From Pyrenula massariospora (taxonomy: Eukaryota; Ascomycota; Eurotiomycetes; Pyrenulales; Pyrenulaceae), in the NCBI GenBank assembly GCA_021030905.1, contig JAGFMI010000021.1, positions 434,001 through 498,000 of the forward strand: DNA of 64,000 bases. Direction: 5' to 3'. The notes under the pieces are model-generated. The model saw only the letters and a program-made list of their open reading frames with translations, was not told where the DNA came from and made no database searches. Below, piece after piece: positions 37,583-49,654 of the stretch. Made by a program: the position numbers and the translations under genes. The stretch's first letter is position 1. Each line of letters starts with the position of its first letter.

Positions 37583-40354
37583 CTTAATTTTATAATTTTA
37601 TAATTAATATTTTAATAGTGCGTTTATATTTATTTTTTTTTAAAATAATTTACTTTATATAGCGTACTTTTAAAGTATTATTAAAATTATATATTTTTTT
37701 AATATTTTATTTTTATCACAGTTTTTTTTTTTTAAATTGCCGAAAAAAATCAATCTTTGTTTCACGAAGTTATCTAGTTTCGAAAGGAAGATCCCTTAAA
37801 ATATTCTTTTATTATTTTTTTTATTTATTAATATATTATAGCATTATGCAGGTTTTTGCATAATTATATATTTATATTTATTAAATTTAAACTTTTTTAT
37901 TTACTAATTTATATTTAAATTATATTTTTATAATTATAGTATATTAAAAATTATTTAATTAATTGCCATCATTATGACATTTAAATATATTGTTTTAATA
38001 TAATTATTTATTTTATATTGTAAAGATTCTATTTCAATTAATACTTTTTATATTTTTAATTTATTTTCTTTAAAGATTAATATGTTGTACATTTTTGTTT
38101 TTTTTTTTATTAAAATTTTTAGTTTATCTACACATTCTTAAAATATAATATTTTTTATAATTTTAAAATTAATTAAAATTTTCATTCTTTATTTATAAAA
38201 AATAATTTTTTTCTTTATAATATATATATTTTCGGTATTTATTATTTGCTTTAAAATTATAATGTATATTTTTTTTTTTTAATTTATAAATTGAAGAGTC
38301 TGCCTTTTATCTTTTTAAAACTTTTTTTATTCAATTTTTCAAAATTCTTTTATAATTTATACTTTTAAAGATATTATTGTATGTCTATATTATACTTTTA
38401 ATATAAAAAACTGTTTATATAAGTGTGCTATAATAACTAAATATATTCATTATCGGCTTAATTTCTTTACTTTTTTTTATACTAAGTTCGGAAATTGCCA
38501 AAAAATAAATTTTAAATATATTTATTCTTTAGGTAGTTTTTATATAAATTAATAAAATAATAAATTTAAAGTATTTTTATATATATTATTTTTAAATACA
38601 TCTTTTAATATATAATTTATTTCACATAAATTTCTATAATTTAATAATATTAAATATTTAATTTAAATGTTGTTTTTAATATCAATTATTATAATATAAT
38701 TTTTTAAATTTATAATATTAATCTTTATATTATTTTTTGCTTTTATTAATTTAAAATAATAAAAAAATATTATTATTATAAATACATTGTATTATTTTAC
38801 TATTTAAATATTAAATATTTATTTTTAACTTTTTTAACTTTGTATATAATTTTTTAGGATTAATAAATTTCACATTTATTCAATAAATATAATCTTTAAT
38901 TTTTTAATTAATATTTTTAAAGTTGTTTTTATTTAATGGTTTATATTTTTTAATTAAAAATTCTTATTTTTTTTAAAAAATAAATATTAACTTTCTTATT
39001 GCGTAAATAATATAAATATTTTTTATTTTTATATTTTTTTTATATTTTTATATATGCCTTTTTATAACGCAACTTCCCAAATTCTTTTTTTATAATTTAA
39101 TAAAATATATATTCTTCATATACACATTTATTTTAGTAAGTTTTTTTATAAAAAAAATTTTATTTATTAAAATATAAATTTTTTTTATATTATTTTAAAA
39201 TAATTAAATAGTATTTATTTTTAATATATATTTTTTATTTTTTATTATATTATTTAAATAAATCGGCTTTTTTTTTATTTTTTTTAGCTATTTAATTTTA
39301 TTGTCTTTTAATACTATATAATTATATAATAATAATTTTTTTTTAAATTTAAATTTCTTCATCGGTAAACTGATTTAATATATTTTAATTTCTTTTTTTA
39401 AAATCTATTTTGTCCTTTATTTTTATTAATTTTTTAAATATTTATACAACCTTTAAAATATCTATTTTATAAATTATATTAAATTTATATATCGATTTAT
39501 TTCAGCAGTTTTAAATTATATAATTTTTTTTTTATATAAATAGCAGTTTTTAACTATATCTTTATTTATATTTTTTTTTTTTAGTAATTTTTTTTTTACA
39601 TTATTAATTTATATTGTATTTAAATTAAAGATTTTTATTTTCTATACATAAAAATATTTAAATTTTTAAAAAGTTTTTTTAAATATTTATTAATATTTTG
39701 TATTGTGTTAATTATAAAATTATTTTAATTTATAATTTTTTAATTAATTATTTAAATATATTGTCTCCTTCGTCAGATTTTTTAATAAAAATAAATTTAC
39801 TCCAATTCATATTAATTTATTTTTAATATTATTTTTTAATTTAATTTTAAATATTGTTATAAAAATTTTATCTTTTTATTTTAATTTTATAAAAATTTTT
39901 TTAAAACATTAAACATATTTTACTGTGAAATATATTTATTTTATTTATTATATAATTTTATCGGCATTTTTTTTAATATTTATTACTTTAAATATATTTT
40001 CCATTTTTTTTTAAAAGATATTAAAATTTTTAAAGATTTTAATAATAATAATTTTAAAATTATTTAAATCTTTTTTTTTTTTAACTTTAATTAATAAATA
40101 GTTTTGTATTTATAATTTAAGTTATTTATAAACTTTTTCTTAAAATAACTTTACTGTAAATATAATATATTTATTAATAACAATTTTGTTATTTTAAAAT
40201 TTAAAATAAATTTAATATTAAGTAAATTAGTTATTAAATTTTCAGTAATTTTTATTATACTTATTAAATAAAAATTCTTTTATCTTTTTAATATTTATAA
40301 AATTAGTTAAAAATCCTCCTTATCCTAAATAAATTATTTTTAAAATATTTAAAG

Positions 40355-40746
40355 TGTTATATAGATACTTTTAAATTATTAAAAAATACTTATGTAGATT
40401 AATTCTTAAAAAATAATTTAAAATTAAATTAAGAAAGAAATATTTATAAAAAAATTATAAAAATAATTTAATATTTTTATAACTAATTAAATATTTAACT
40501 ATTTAAATTAAATATATTTTTATATTTAGAAAAGATGCGAAGCCGATTTCTATATATTTTAAAATAATTAATAATAATTAGTTTTATTTTTAGCGCTGAA
40601 ATTTAATCATCTTTTTTTATTATTAAAAATAATTAGTTATGCTTACAGGTAATATTTTTAATTATTTTTAATTTAATTACGTGATCATCTTCGGGTATTT
40701 TTTTTTATAAATAATAATTAATATATCTTGCTTGGTGGTCGTAACA
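40355..40746 (-). repeat. LTR of element 2 (right copy, 5' LTR)
   Basis: 392 bp, TGTTATATAGATAC... to GGTGGTCGTAACA, preceded by AAATATTTAAAG as in elements 1 and 4. Confidence 0.85.
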
Positions 40747-43695
40747 CTATATATAATTATAATTCTTTATTTTATCTTTTTAATATAAATAAAATAAATA
40801 AATTTATTAGTGATTTAAATTTTTTAATAAATTTTTTTTTAAATTATCTTAAATATAATTTTGTAAAATATTAAATTTCTTTTTAAATAATTTATATATA
40901 GATTTAAATATAAATTTTTTTTTTAATTATAATTTAAATTTATAATTTTATAATTAATATTTTAATAATGTATTTATATCTATTTTTTTTTAAATAATTT
41001 ATTTTACATAATATATTTTTAAAATATTATTAAAATTATATATTTTTTTAATACTTTGTTCTTGTTATAATTTTTTTTTTTTAAATTATTAAAAAAAGTT
41101 AATCTTTATTTCGCGAAATTATTTATTTTTAAAAGAAAAACTTCCTTAAATATTTTTTTATTATTTTTTTTATTTATTAATATATTATAATATTGTATAA
41201 ATTTTTATATAATTATATAATTATATTTATTGAATTTAAATTTTTTTTTTATCAATTTATATTTAAATTATGTTTTCATAATTATAATATATTAAAAATT
41301 ATTTAATTAATTATTATTATTATAACATTTAAATATATTATTTTTATATAATTATTTATTTTATATTATAAGAATTTAATTTAATTAATACTTTTTATAT
41401 TTTTAGTTTATTTTTTTTAAAGGTTAACATATTATATATTTTTATTTTTTTTTTGTTAAAATTTTCATTTTATCTATATATTTTTAAGATATAATGTTTT
41501 TTATAACTTTAAAATTAATTAAAATTTTTATTCTTTGTTTATAAAAAGTAATTTTTTTTTTATAATATATACACTTTTAATATTTATTAATTATTTTAAA
41601 GCTATAATATGAATCTTTCCTTTTCATTTTTTAAATTAAAAAATTTCTTTTTTATTAATTTAATATCTTTTTTTTTAAACTTTTTAAATTTTTTTTACAG
41701 TTTATTTTTTTAAAAATATTATTATATTTTTATGCTATGTTTTTAATATAAAAATTTATTTATATAAATATATTATATTAATTAAATATATTTATTATTA
41801 ATTCTATTTCTTTATTTTTCTTTATATCATTTTTTTAAATTATTAAAAAATAAATTTTATGTTTGCTTATTCTTTAAATATTTTTTATAAAAATTTATAA
41901 AATAGTATATTTAAGGTATCTTTATATACTTTATTTTTAAATATATTTTTTAATATAGAGAATGTTTTAAATAAATTTTTACAATTCAATAATACTATAT
42001 ATTTAATTTAAATATTATTTTTAATATTAATTATTATAATATAGCTTTTTAAATTCATAATATTAATTTTTATATTATTTTTTATTTTTATCGATTTAAA
42101 GTAATAAAAAAGTATTACTATTGTAAATAAGTTGTATTGTTTTATTATTTAATTATTAAATATTTAATTATAATCTTTTTAATTTTATATATAATTTTTT
42201 AAAATTAATGAACTTTATATTTATTTAATAAATATAATTTTTAATTTTTTAACTAATATCTTTAAAGTTGTTTTTATTTAATAATTTAAATTTTTTAATT
42301 TAAAGTCTTTACTTTTTTTAAAAAATAAATATTAATTTTTTTGTCGCATAAATAATATAGGGTTTTTTTATTTTTATATTTTTTTTATATTTTTATATAT
42401 ATCTTTTTATAATAAAATTTTTTAAACTTTTTTTTTACTATTTAATAAAATATATATTTTTTATATATATATTTATTTTAATAAATTTTTTTATAAAAAA
42501 AATTTCGCTTATTTAGTTATAAATTTTTTTTATATTATTTTAAAATAATTAAATAGTATTTATTTTTAATATATATTTTTCATCTTTTATTATGTTTTTT
42601 AAATAAATTAATTTTTTTTTTATCTTTTTTAACTATATAGCTTTATTGTCCTTTAATATTGTATAATTATATAAAAATAACCCTTTTTAAATTCAAATTT
42701 TTTTATTGATGGATTAGTTTAGTATATTTCAATTTCTTTTTTTAAAATTCATTTTATTTTTTATTTTTACCAATTTTTTTAATATTTGCGCAACTTTTAA
42801 AATATTTATTTAATAAATTATATTAAATTTATATATTAATTTACTTTTGCAGTTTTAAGCTATATGACTTTTTTTTTATATAAATAGTAATTTTTAACCA
42901 TATTTTTATTTATGTTTTTTTTTTAATAGTTTTTTTTTTACATTATTTATTTATATTGTATTTAAATTAAAAATTTTTACTTTTTATGTATAAAAGTGTT
43001 TAAATTTTTAAAAAGTTTTTTTAAATATTTATCAATGTTTTATAATGCATTAATTATAAAATCATTTTAATTTATAATTTTTTAATTAATTATTTAAATA
43101 TATAACTTTCTTTATTAAGTTTTTTAATAAAAATAAATTTATTTTTATTTATATAAATTTGTTTTTAATGTTGTTTTTTAATTTAATTTTAAATATTATT
43201 ATAAATATTTTATTTTTTTATTTTAATTTTATAAAAATTTTTTTAAAATATTAAATATATTTTATTGCGAAAAATATTTATTTAATTTATTATATAGTTT
43301 AATTAATATTTTTTTTAATGTTTATTATTTTAAATACTCTTTTTATTTTTTTTTAAAAGATAATAAAATTTTTAAAGATTTTAACAGTAACAACTTTTAA
43401 ATTGTTTAAATTTTTTTTTTTTTAACTTTAATTAATAGGTAGTTTTGCATTTATGATTTAAACTATTTATAAACTTTTTTTTAAAATAGCTTTACTATAA
43501 ATATAATATATTTATTAATAGCGATTTTATTATTATAAAATTTAAAATAAATTTAATATTAAATTAATTAATTATTAAATTATTAATAATTTTTATTATA
43601 CTTATCAGGTAAAAAATTTTTTACTTCTTTAATTTTTATAAAATTAATTAAAAATTTTTTTTATTTTAAATAAGTCATTTTTAAAATATTTAAAG

Positions 43696-44078
43696 TATTA
43701 TATAAATACTTTTAAATTATTAAAAGGTATTTATAAAGATTAATTTTTAAAAAATAATTTAAAGTTAAATTAAAAAAGAAATATTTATAAAAAATTTATA
43801 AAAATAATTTAATATTTTTATAATTAAGTAAATATTTAATTATTTAAATTAAATATATTTTTTATAATTATAAAAAATGTGAAGTCGATTTCTATATATT
43901 TTCTTTTAAAATTATATAAATAACTAAATAAAAAAATTTTTTAAATGAAAGTTATTTAATAATACTACTTTTTCTTTTATATTATATAAACTATTTATTA
44001 TATGATTCGGGGTTAATTTTGTACTATTTTTTTTCTTTTATAAATACTTTAAATGGGTCGTGAGGAGTGCCCGTAACA
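43696..44078 (-). repeat. LTR of element 1 (right copy, 5' LTR)
   Basis: 383 bp, with the initial TG mutated to TA and the end intact as GTGCCCGTAACA. The outer (right) 30 bp are clearly less mutated than the rest. Confidence 0.85.
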
Positions 44079-44800
44079 ATTAGCTTTAAAAAATAGAGAA
44101 ATTTTAAAATAATATAAAATTTGTTTAAATTGATTATAAAAATAATATTTAGGCCATTTAAATATCAATTTTTCTATATTTTAAATTTAATAGATATTAA
44201 TTAAATATAATTATCTATTAAGACTGATTAACAATAAAATATTTATAAAAATATAAATATTTATAGTTATAATAAATATTTAAGACAGATTATATATTGT
44301 AAATTTTATAAATTATTTTTCAGTCTTTTTTATATATATATTAATTTAAATAGCCTATTTTTCGAAACACTTATTAAAATAAAATAATATAAAAAGTTAA
44401 AAAAATTTTTAAAATTAATATATAACAGAAAGTTCGCAATATTTTTTTAAAAATTTTATTTATAATATTTTAATAATTTTTTATTTATATTTTATAAATT
44501 TTTTAATTTTATTTGTCTTAACGTCTTCCATTTTTTATTTAAATAAAATAATAATTTATAAAAAATAATTATATAAATAGCTTTATATTGTAGTAATAAA
44601 ATATATTATATAATTTTAAAATATTATATAATAGTATTAAAGGCTTTTAGAATAAATTTTTTTAACTTTAAATTTTTATTAAACTTTTGCAATTTCAAAA
44701 TATTTTAAATTATATTAAATAAACTATAATTAATGATGATCAATAATTATAAAATTTTTAAAAATTTAAAATTTTACGATAAATAGATTGACAGGTAGAG

Positions 44801-44836
44801 CTGCGGATAAGTAGCCCATTACCAACTAGTAAGGGA
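44801..44836 (-). repeat. Right terminal inverted repeat of the DNA transposon
   Basis: Reads CTGCGGATAAGTAGCCC and then ATTACCAACTAGTAAGGGA, followed by TA. Its reverse complement matches 16460-16495 except for three C/T differences, which is consistent with RIP. Confidence 0.85.
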
Positions 44837-44838
44837 TA

Positions 44839-45677
44839 TATGAATTTCGCGATCGTTTCTCACCGTAATGGTTGCCCTCGAAGGATTTTGGCCCTCGGCA
44901 ATAAAATGGGTTTCTCTGTAAGTCGCTGCTTGGGTAGAGGGATGGCCTTGGCAGCCTGAAGACCCTCCTGCAAAACTAAACAGAAATGTATTGTTTCATT
45001 AGCTAGACGTTACCTTTGTTGCATGGGACCTCCTACATTAGATTGTCCGTATCATTCCATTCTTGGTATTGTTCCTCGAAAAGATGATATGGTGACGTGC
45101 GCACTTGGTGAGGCATTGGACGCTGGCTCTGAGGTATATATCGTACCGGTCTATGGAAGATGTCGTGAGATCCAGGTGCGGGAGGATCTCTTTGAAGCTT
45201 CCACCTCGTATTGCCCTCCAGGTCTCGACGATCGTTATCGCAATAGAATCGATAATTTGCTTGAACTCGTCGAGATTCTGGCTCCGGTATCATAGTAGCA
45301 ATCAATTGTAGACGATCTAAAGTAAAAGAATTTTAGATCTTAACCTGTACGTGTATTTCAGTGAGCAAACCTTACATACCGTTCAGGGAACCGTTGAAAG
45401 CATCCCCTAGAAAATCACGTACAGGTGGGAAAACCCGTTCTTTGTACTGAAGTTGTAAACTATCATTGTTTAATAATTTATCATGCGCACTTCCTGCCAT
45501 TAAACGGGCCTCGGAAAAGGCAGCAGCAAAATGCACATGATGGCGACATGAGTTGTCAATCCAGTACGTTGGAACTTGTGGGGGGACAAAAGTTGCTGGT
45601 AGCATAGAAATGTATAATTGAAGAAGCGAAAGGCCGATCATGGCGTCTTGATGGATCATTAACAACATCGAAGACAC
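44839..45677 (-). pseudogene. Unidentified coding remnant next to the AT block
   Basis: The minus strand has protein-like stretches in more than one frame. At 45372-45677 there is MLPATFVPPQVPTYWIDNSC... to GDAFNGSLNG. After a possible intron (GTATGT...TTTAG, about 45316-45383) the frame continues as RLQLIATMIPEPE, and a different frame holds LDEFKQIIDSIAITIVETWR with RGGSFKEILPHLDLTTSSID. A possible further exon lies at about 44870-44970, preceded by TTTTGCAG. The change of frame suggests a decayed gene. I do not recognise the family, and the limits are uncertain. Confidence 0.3.
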
Positions 45678-45909
45678 CTTGGCTTATTATCCTAGTATGG
45701 CGGGGATAAATAGGAAGAGAATTCACGATCTTGCAACGTGTACTGGAGTACCTCCGATATGATGTGGATCATCGGCCCGTGCACGCTTCCACGCGCACTT
45801 CCAAAACCTGTGCTACCCTGTGCTATCGATATCAATAAAGATTATTATTTCAGTAATATTCGAAAGAAATATTTTACAGATTCTGTTAAGAAGGAAGGCA
45901 AGCTTGATA

Positions 45910-47359
45910 CTATATTCGATAATACGTAGATAAAGGGCAACACCCAGGAGCACAGTGTATTTCTCCATTTATATGGATAGCACAGCTATCCACTACCATC
46001 TCGACTAACCCGGTCAAAGCACAAACAATTTTCTTCTCGCCTCTATCGACCCATTCGGTGGACAACGGTTCACACCAAATCTTGATCTGTTTGTTCAGAA
46101 AGTAGAATGTTCGCTGTTGAACCAACCTCCAAGCACCTACCTTGGCCTGCAGACCGCCATCCCCAGGCGCCATCGCAGTCCACACCTTTTTTTTGTCTTC
46201 TGAAAAATAGCTCAGATCTTTGATTACGCACAGGGTGCTGGTCTCGGGGCGGGTGTAGATCGTGCCATCTGCGCCCAAGACTGGGACGGGGCATTTGACA
46301 AGGGATGGGGGTTCGCCAGTACTGCCTTGTTTCGTTGCCTCTATCTTTCTGCTGGAGCGTTCACCGCCGCATCTCGCGCATGACCAACGCAGCGGAATGT
46401 ACTCTGAAGATCCATATGCAGTGCGTGAGCTCCCATCGGAGCTGAAAGCTAAAGCGTGATAATGTGCGCCAGACTGCGTTGAAGAAGCCATCGGAAAGCC
46501 AGCCGGACAGCCAGGCGTTGATAAGGACGGGGGCATGCGGTCTGTAGCCAGATCCCACATGTCGTAGATGGGATCGATGGTGACGCAGGCTGTGATCCGG
46601 GGGACAGCTGCGCCGCGGAGGGCACAGTACGCGCCCATGGATGCACCGGCGGGAGCTATGTGGTCCAGATCGAGGTTGAAAGAGGAGGGGAGAGAGAATA
46701 GGTGGTCTAGCACATGTTTTATGACGACTTCCCAGTCTAGGCGCGTGTGTAATTTGTTCCGGCAGAGGATGATGCCCTGCCCGGGCCCTTCATATGTGAC
46801 GACGGCGTAGCCCCGCTCTGTTCCTGCGGCTGGATATAGAGAGTAGAGTTCCTCTTGTGTGGAATCAGCACCTCCGCAATTGATCAAGATTGGGATTTTG
46901 CGCCCGAGAATCTGCTTCTGCGGTGAGGGGAGGTACAGGTACCCGGGGAGAGTGTGGTCGTTTTCATACGGGATGTTGAGACTCTTGACCTCGCCATCAA
47001 GTAAGGGAAGCGCTCGGCGGAAGTGAGAAACGCTCTTTTCGAACAGGCGTAGTACGCGTGGTTCGGGCGTCTCTGGCCGTTCATTAAACATGTACTGAGC
47101 GGCGCGGTAGTAGTTGGAACAACGTAGAAGTGTATCTCGTGCTGCTGGCTGGTCGCCATTTCGAATAGCCTCATCAGCCAGAGCTTCTGCCTTCTCAGCC
47201 TGCGTCTGCCAAGCCCGACACCAGCTCTCTGGATCGTCGTTGCGGATCTGCGACGCAGCATCCAGGCACTCGGCTTGTTTCAGCCCCGCAAAATGGCGCG
47301 GTGCCTAACATGCGGATGAACTCAAAGTTGAAGAAGTCCGATTTGAAGAAATGGTACAT
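45910..47359 (-). pseudogene. Alpha/beta-hydrolase (FrsA/DUF1100-like esterase) pseudogene with frameshifts
   Basis: The family comprises serine hydrolases often found with fungal secondary-metabolite genes. The start MYHFFKSDFFNFEFIRMLG at 47359 is typical. A frameshift near 47275 separates it from ECLDAASQIRNDDPESWCRAW and the core ending GTERGYAVVTYEGPGQG, with the nucleophile elbow GASMGAY. A second shift near 46525 moves the frame (INAWLSGWLSDGFFNAVWR and the following 50 residues are in the other frame). A third, at about 46310-46380, restores it for VKCPVPVLGADGTIYTRPETSTL and DPGDGGLQAKVGAWRL. No stop interrupts the pieces; damage is by 1-bp indels, so assembly homopolymer errors are an alternative to true decay. 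No substrate can be assigned. Confidence 0.82.
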
Positions 47360-48021
47360 GGCGGCTGTGACTTGGCTTGGAGCGTGTAGATGCACCTCCT
47401 CGACATAGGAAGCGATGTGAGAGCATTTTGGATTTTTCACTGCTCAATGTAAAGTGACCGAATATAAATGGAGACATGTTGCAGGTCCGGATCCGATGTT
47501 CACTTAAAAATACCGAATGATTGCCCATTGGTACCCGGTCGTTGGCTCCACGAGGCCGATAAGTTTGACTTGGAAGCTGTGGAAGGCTACCAAGAGCTCA
47601 AACATTGATGTTCGAACAGAGAAAGCTAGAGACTTGAAAAGAAAGAAAGTATAGTCTGATAGGAGGGTGCAATGTATCGCACTGACGAAGGGAAGTGTTA
47701 ACACTTCGAGAAGGATTTGGCGAGGGGATTACTCTTCCTTTTCTGTCTAACGCGCGAAGAGCACGCTTAACCTTCCCTAAAAGTCGCTTTCCTCACCCTC
47801 GGAGCCCGAGGTTTATCCTTCTAGGAAGTGGGCACTCACGAGGCTGGCCCCCGGAGGCTGGGTGATAATTGTAGTCCCTTACCGGCTAATAATCAGCCTG
47901 AAGAGCCTGAAGGAGGGGCCCACGACTTCTGTCACCAAGCCTCGTCACGACACTTTAACATCTACAACTTCTCTGGACGGAGGATCTCCTTAATGGAATT
48001 CACTCTGTCCCCGTGACGACA
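47360..48021. other. Divergent intergenic region (hydrolase pseudogene / F-box gene)
   Basis: It separates the minus-strand hydrolase from the plus-strand F-box gene and probably holds both promoters. Short open frames on both strands (47322-47528, 47504-47704, 47828-48016) have no motif. Confidence 0.45.
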
Positions 48022-49332
48022 ATGTCGTCTTACCTTCTTGACTGTCCCGCCGACACCTTGCTCTTAATCTTTGGAAGTCTTGCTGATGACACTAAAGCTG
48101 TATGCGCCGTTGGCCTTACTTGCAAGCTCCTCAGGCATCTATCACTCCCATGCCTCCTCAAACATGTGGATTTGAGCTCTCATAATAATGGCCGACTCCC
48201 TGAACAGGAAGATGAATTTCGCCCAGAAATCTATGCGGATTTCAGCGACGAGTATCGTCCCTTCAATTTAGTCCGCCGCCAGCGCGCATTTCTGCAGCTC
48301 ATTACTGATCGTCCAGACCTCGCGCGACATGTAAAGTCACTTACGTGGACGCTGATATGGTTAGATTTTGAGGAGGAAAGCCTTCAAGAGATCGACTATG
48401 AGCTTTGGAATGTTTTTAGCCGCATGACGAATGTGCGCACGCTTGATCTAGCATCCCTACACCAGATTGCCGAGGAGCCTTTCATTCGCCAAAATCCATT
48501 TCGGTTATTTCCTGCCGTGACCAATGTTCGGCTTCTTGGGTGGATGCATCGAGCACTCGTCGAAGCGATACTAAATTCGTTGGACCCGACAAAGCTCTAT
48601 TCACTCAGCCTTGATTATTTACAAGATGAAGGGGCGTTTACGAACGGCAAGCCAATGTCTATGGATGTCGCAAAAGATCTTGCCCCCCATCCCAAAATTT
48701 TCAATCCCAGATACCATCTAGATGATGCAGCATTAATAAGTGACGAAAATTATGATCGCCAGAAAAATCAAACCGCTTTCTCGTTTCCAGGCCCTATGTG
48801 GACTTCGCTTCGCGTGCTTTCAGGCCTAAACTGCACGTCGCTCACAAAGTTAGTATTGAAGATATCAGCCTATGACAATGATCTCGACGGACGCAACTAT
48901 TTCATGTTCTTTCGCGAGGCGACTAAATTTATTTCGACAGTGGGGCAATCTCTAAAGTCTCTTACTATTGTCTTCGCGGAATGCTCTATTATTTATGACG
49001 AAAGATGTATTGGTACCGCTCGCAATCACCGTGTTATGATTCGTCGCTCGCACATGTTTTTGGCAGCTTACTTTCTAAGGAGATTACTTCCAGTGCTAAG
49101 CCATAGCGACTTTACGGGCCTCACGTGTATCAAATTCCAAGGGTTCTCTCTGCTAAGCACGGCTGAACCAAATGAGCTGCCTGACGACATAGTGCGTGGG
49201 ATTCGCAAACTCAGTGAGAACTGTGCTTTGACTTCATGGCAAAATATCACACGGGAATCAAAAGCAGATTTTCGCCCGGTTTTCCATGGCTACGATTACT
49301 GCCCCGACGGAGCTACACTAGAGAGAATCTGA
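48022..49332 (+). CDS. F-box domain protein
   Basis: A single exon encodes 436 residues. The frame extends a little upstream, but the first ATG is at 48022 (MSSYLLDCPADTLLLIF). The N-terminal 50 residues match an F-box (LDCPADTLLLIFGSLADDTKAVCAVGLTCKLLRHLSLPCLLKHVDL), which binds Skp1 in SCF ubiquitin ligases. The remainder has scattered Leu-rich segments (VKSLTWTL, NVRTLDLASL, LYSLSLDYL, SLKSLTIVF) resembling degenerate LRRs, as in many lineage-specific fungal F-box proteins. No introns or disruptions are seen. Its substrate is unknown; the gene is unrelated to the GRR1-type gene beyond the F-box. Confidence 0.8.
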   Translation: MSSYLLDCPADTLLLIFGSLADDTKAVCAVGLTCKLLRHLSLPCLLKHVDLSSHNNGRLPEQEDEFRPEIYADFSDEYRPFNLVRRQRAFLQLITDRPDLARHVKSLTWTLIWLDFEEESLQEIDYELWNVFSRMTNVRTLDLASLHQIAEEPFIRQNPFRLFPAVTNVRLLGWMHRALVEAILNSLDPTKLYSLSLDYLQDEGAFTNGKPMSMDVAKDLAPHPKIFNPRYHLDDAALISDENYDRQKNQTAFSFPGPMWTSLRVLSGLNCTSLTKLVLKISAYDNDLDGRNYFMFFREATKFISTVGQSLKSLTIVFAECSIIYDERCIGTARNHRVMIRRSHMFLAAYFLRRLLPVLSHSDFTGLTCIKFQGFSLLSTAEPNELPDDIVRGIRKLSENCALTSWQNITRESKADFRPVFHGYDYCPDGATLERI

Positions 49333-49654
49333 AGAACCATATTGCCAAATATGAGCTAATCTTTGGCCGGGGAGGCTATCATCACCAAAAACGTCATCAT
49401 TCAATCTTCGATGAAGCAACATGGCAATAGGAAACGAATCAAGGACAAAGCAGAAAATAAGTAGATGATCTTCAAGACCATATAGGAATGCATAAACCGC
49501 TTTATATGGTATACACATCCGATAAAGTTATCTCTCAAATCTCCTCTGCCCTCCTTTTTGTGTCTCCGGCCTTGATTTATCGCGAATGACGGTCTAATGT
49601 ATAAGGTTCGACTCCGCGGCACCCCCAATGCAGCCACCAAGAACATACGAGAAG
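49333..49654. other. Convergent 3' region
   Basis: About 320 bp between the convergent F-box and secreted-protein genes; 3' untranslated sequence is expected. GGTTCGACTCC at about 49605-49615 resembles a tRNA T-loop, but no cloverleaf forms. Confidence 0.45.

Larger units (their letters stand above)
21261..40746 (-). mobile_element. Nested LTR retrotransposon 2, inserted in element 1
   Basis: LTRs at 21261-21622 and 40355-40746 are bounded by CTATA (21256-21260, 40747-40751). The element-1 sequence continues across the site: ATAATCTATA on the left joins CTATATATAATT on the right, as in the uninterrupted copy near 37390. Net length is about 6.7 kb. Sense is minus, shown by the RT remnant at 37082-37582 (minus) and an A-run next to the 3' LTR. 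RT active site YLDN lies about 3.64 kb from the 5' end. Element 3 is inserted between 23831 and 36614. Confidence 0.88.
17797..44078 (-). mobile_element. Nested LTR retrotransposon 1 (Ty3/Gypsy-type, RIP-decayed)
   Basis: Two 383-bp direct LTRs (17797-18179, 43696-44078) are bounded by the duplication ATTAG (17792-17796, 44079-44083). Net length without inner insertions is about 6.8 kb. Sense is minus: a purine tract (AAAAAGAAGGTGAA on the minus strand) abuts the LTR at 18180, and a decayed RT active site reading YLNNIFIYF (YLDD in functional enzymes) lies at 20939-20965 on the minus strand, about 3.6 kb from the 5' end at 44078. Internal sequence is 18180-21255 plus 40752-43695. G-to-A/C-to-T decay has removed any open frame. 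Confidence 0.88.
16460..44836. mobile_element. Outermost DNA transposon (Tc1/mariner-like TIR element), split by nested LTR elements
   Basis: The AT-rich block begins and ends exactly at a 36-bp terminal inverted repeat (16460-16495 and 44801-44836), 33 of 36 matching, with all three differences C/T transitions. TA dinucleotides abut both ends (16458-16459, 44837-44838), as for a TA target duplication. Subtracting the LTR element at 17797-44078 and its 5-bp duplication leaves about 2.09 kb, the usual size for Tc1/mariner or Fot1/pogo-type elements. The interior (16496-17796 and 44084-44800) is AT-rich and full of stops, so no transposase motif can be read; superfamily is inferred from TIR, TSD and size. 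Confidence 0.75.

Noticed and set aside
16460-44836. AT-rich block as a centromere
   Set aside because: Its whole length is accounted for by nested transposons; sequence alone gives no centromere evidence. CENP-A data would be needed.
49600-49640. tRNA-like T-loop GGTTCGACTCC
   Set aside because: The bases on either side cannot pair into a T-arm, and no anticodon or D-arm is found upstream.
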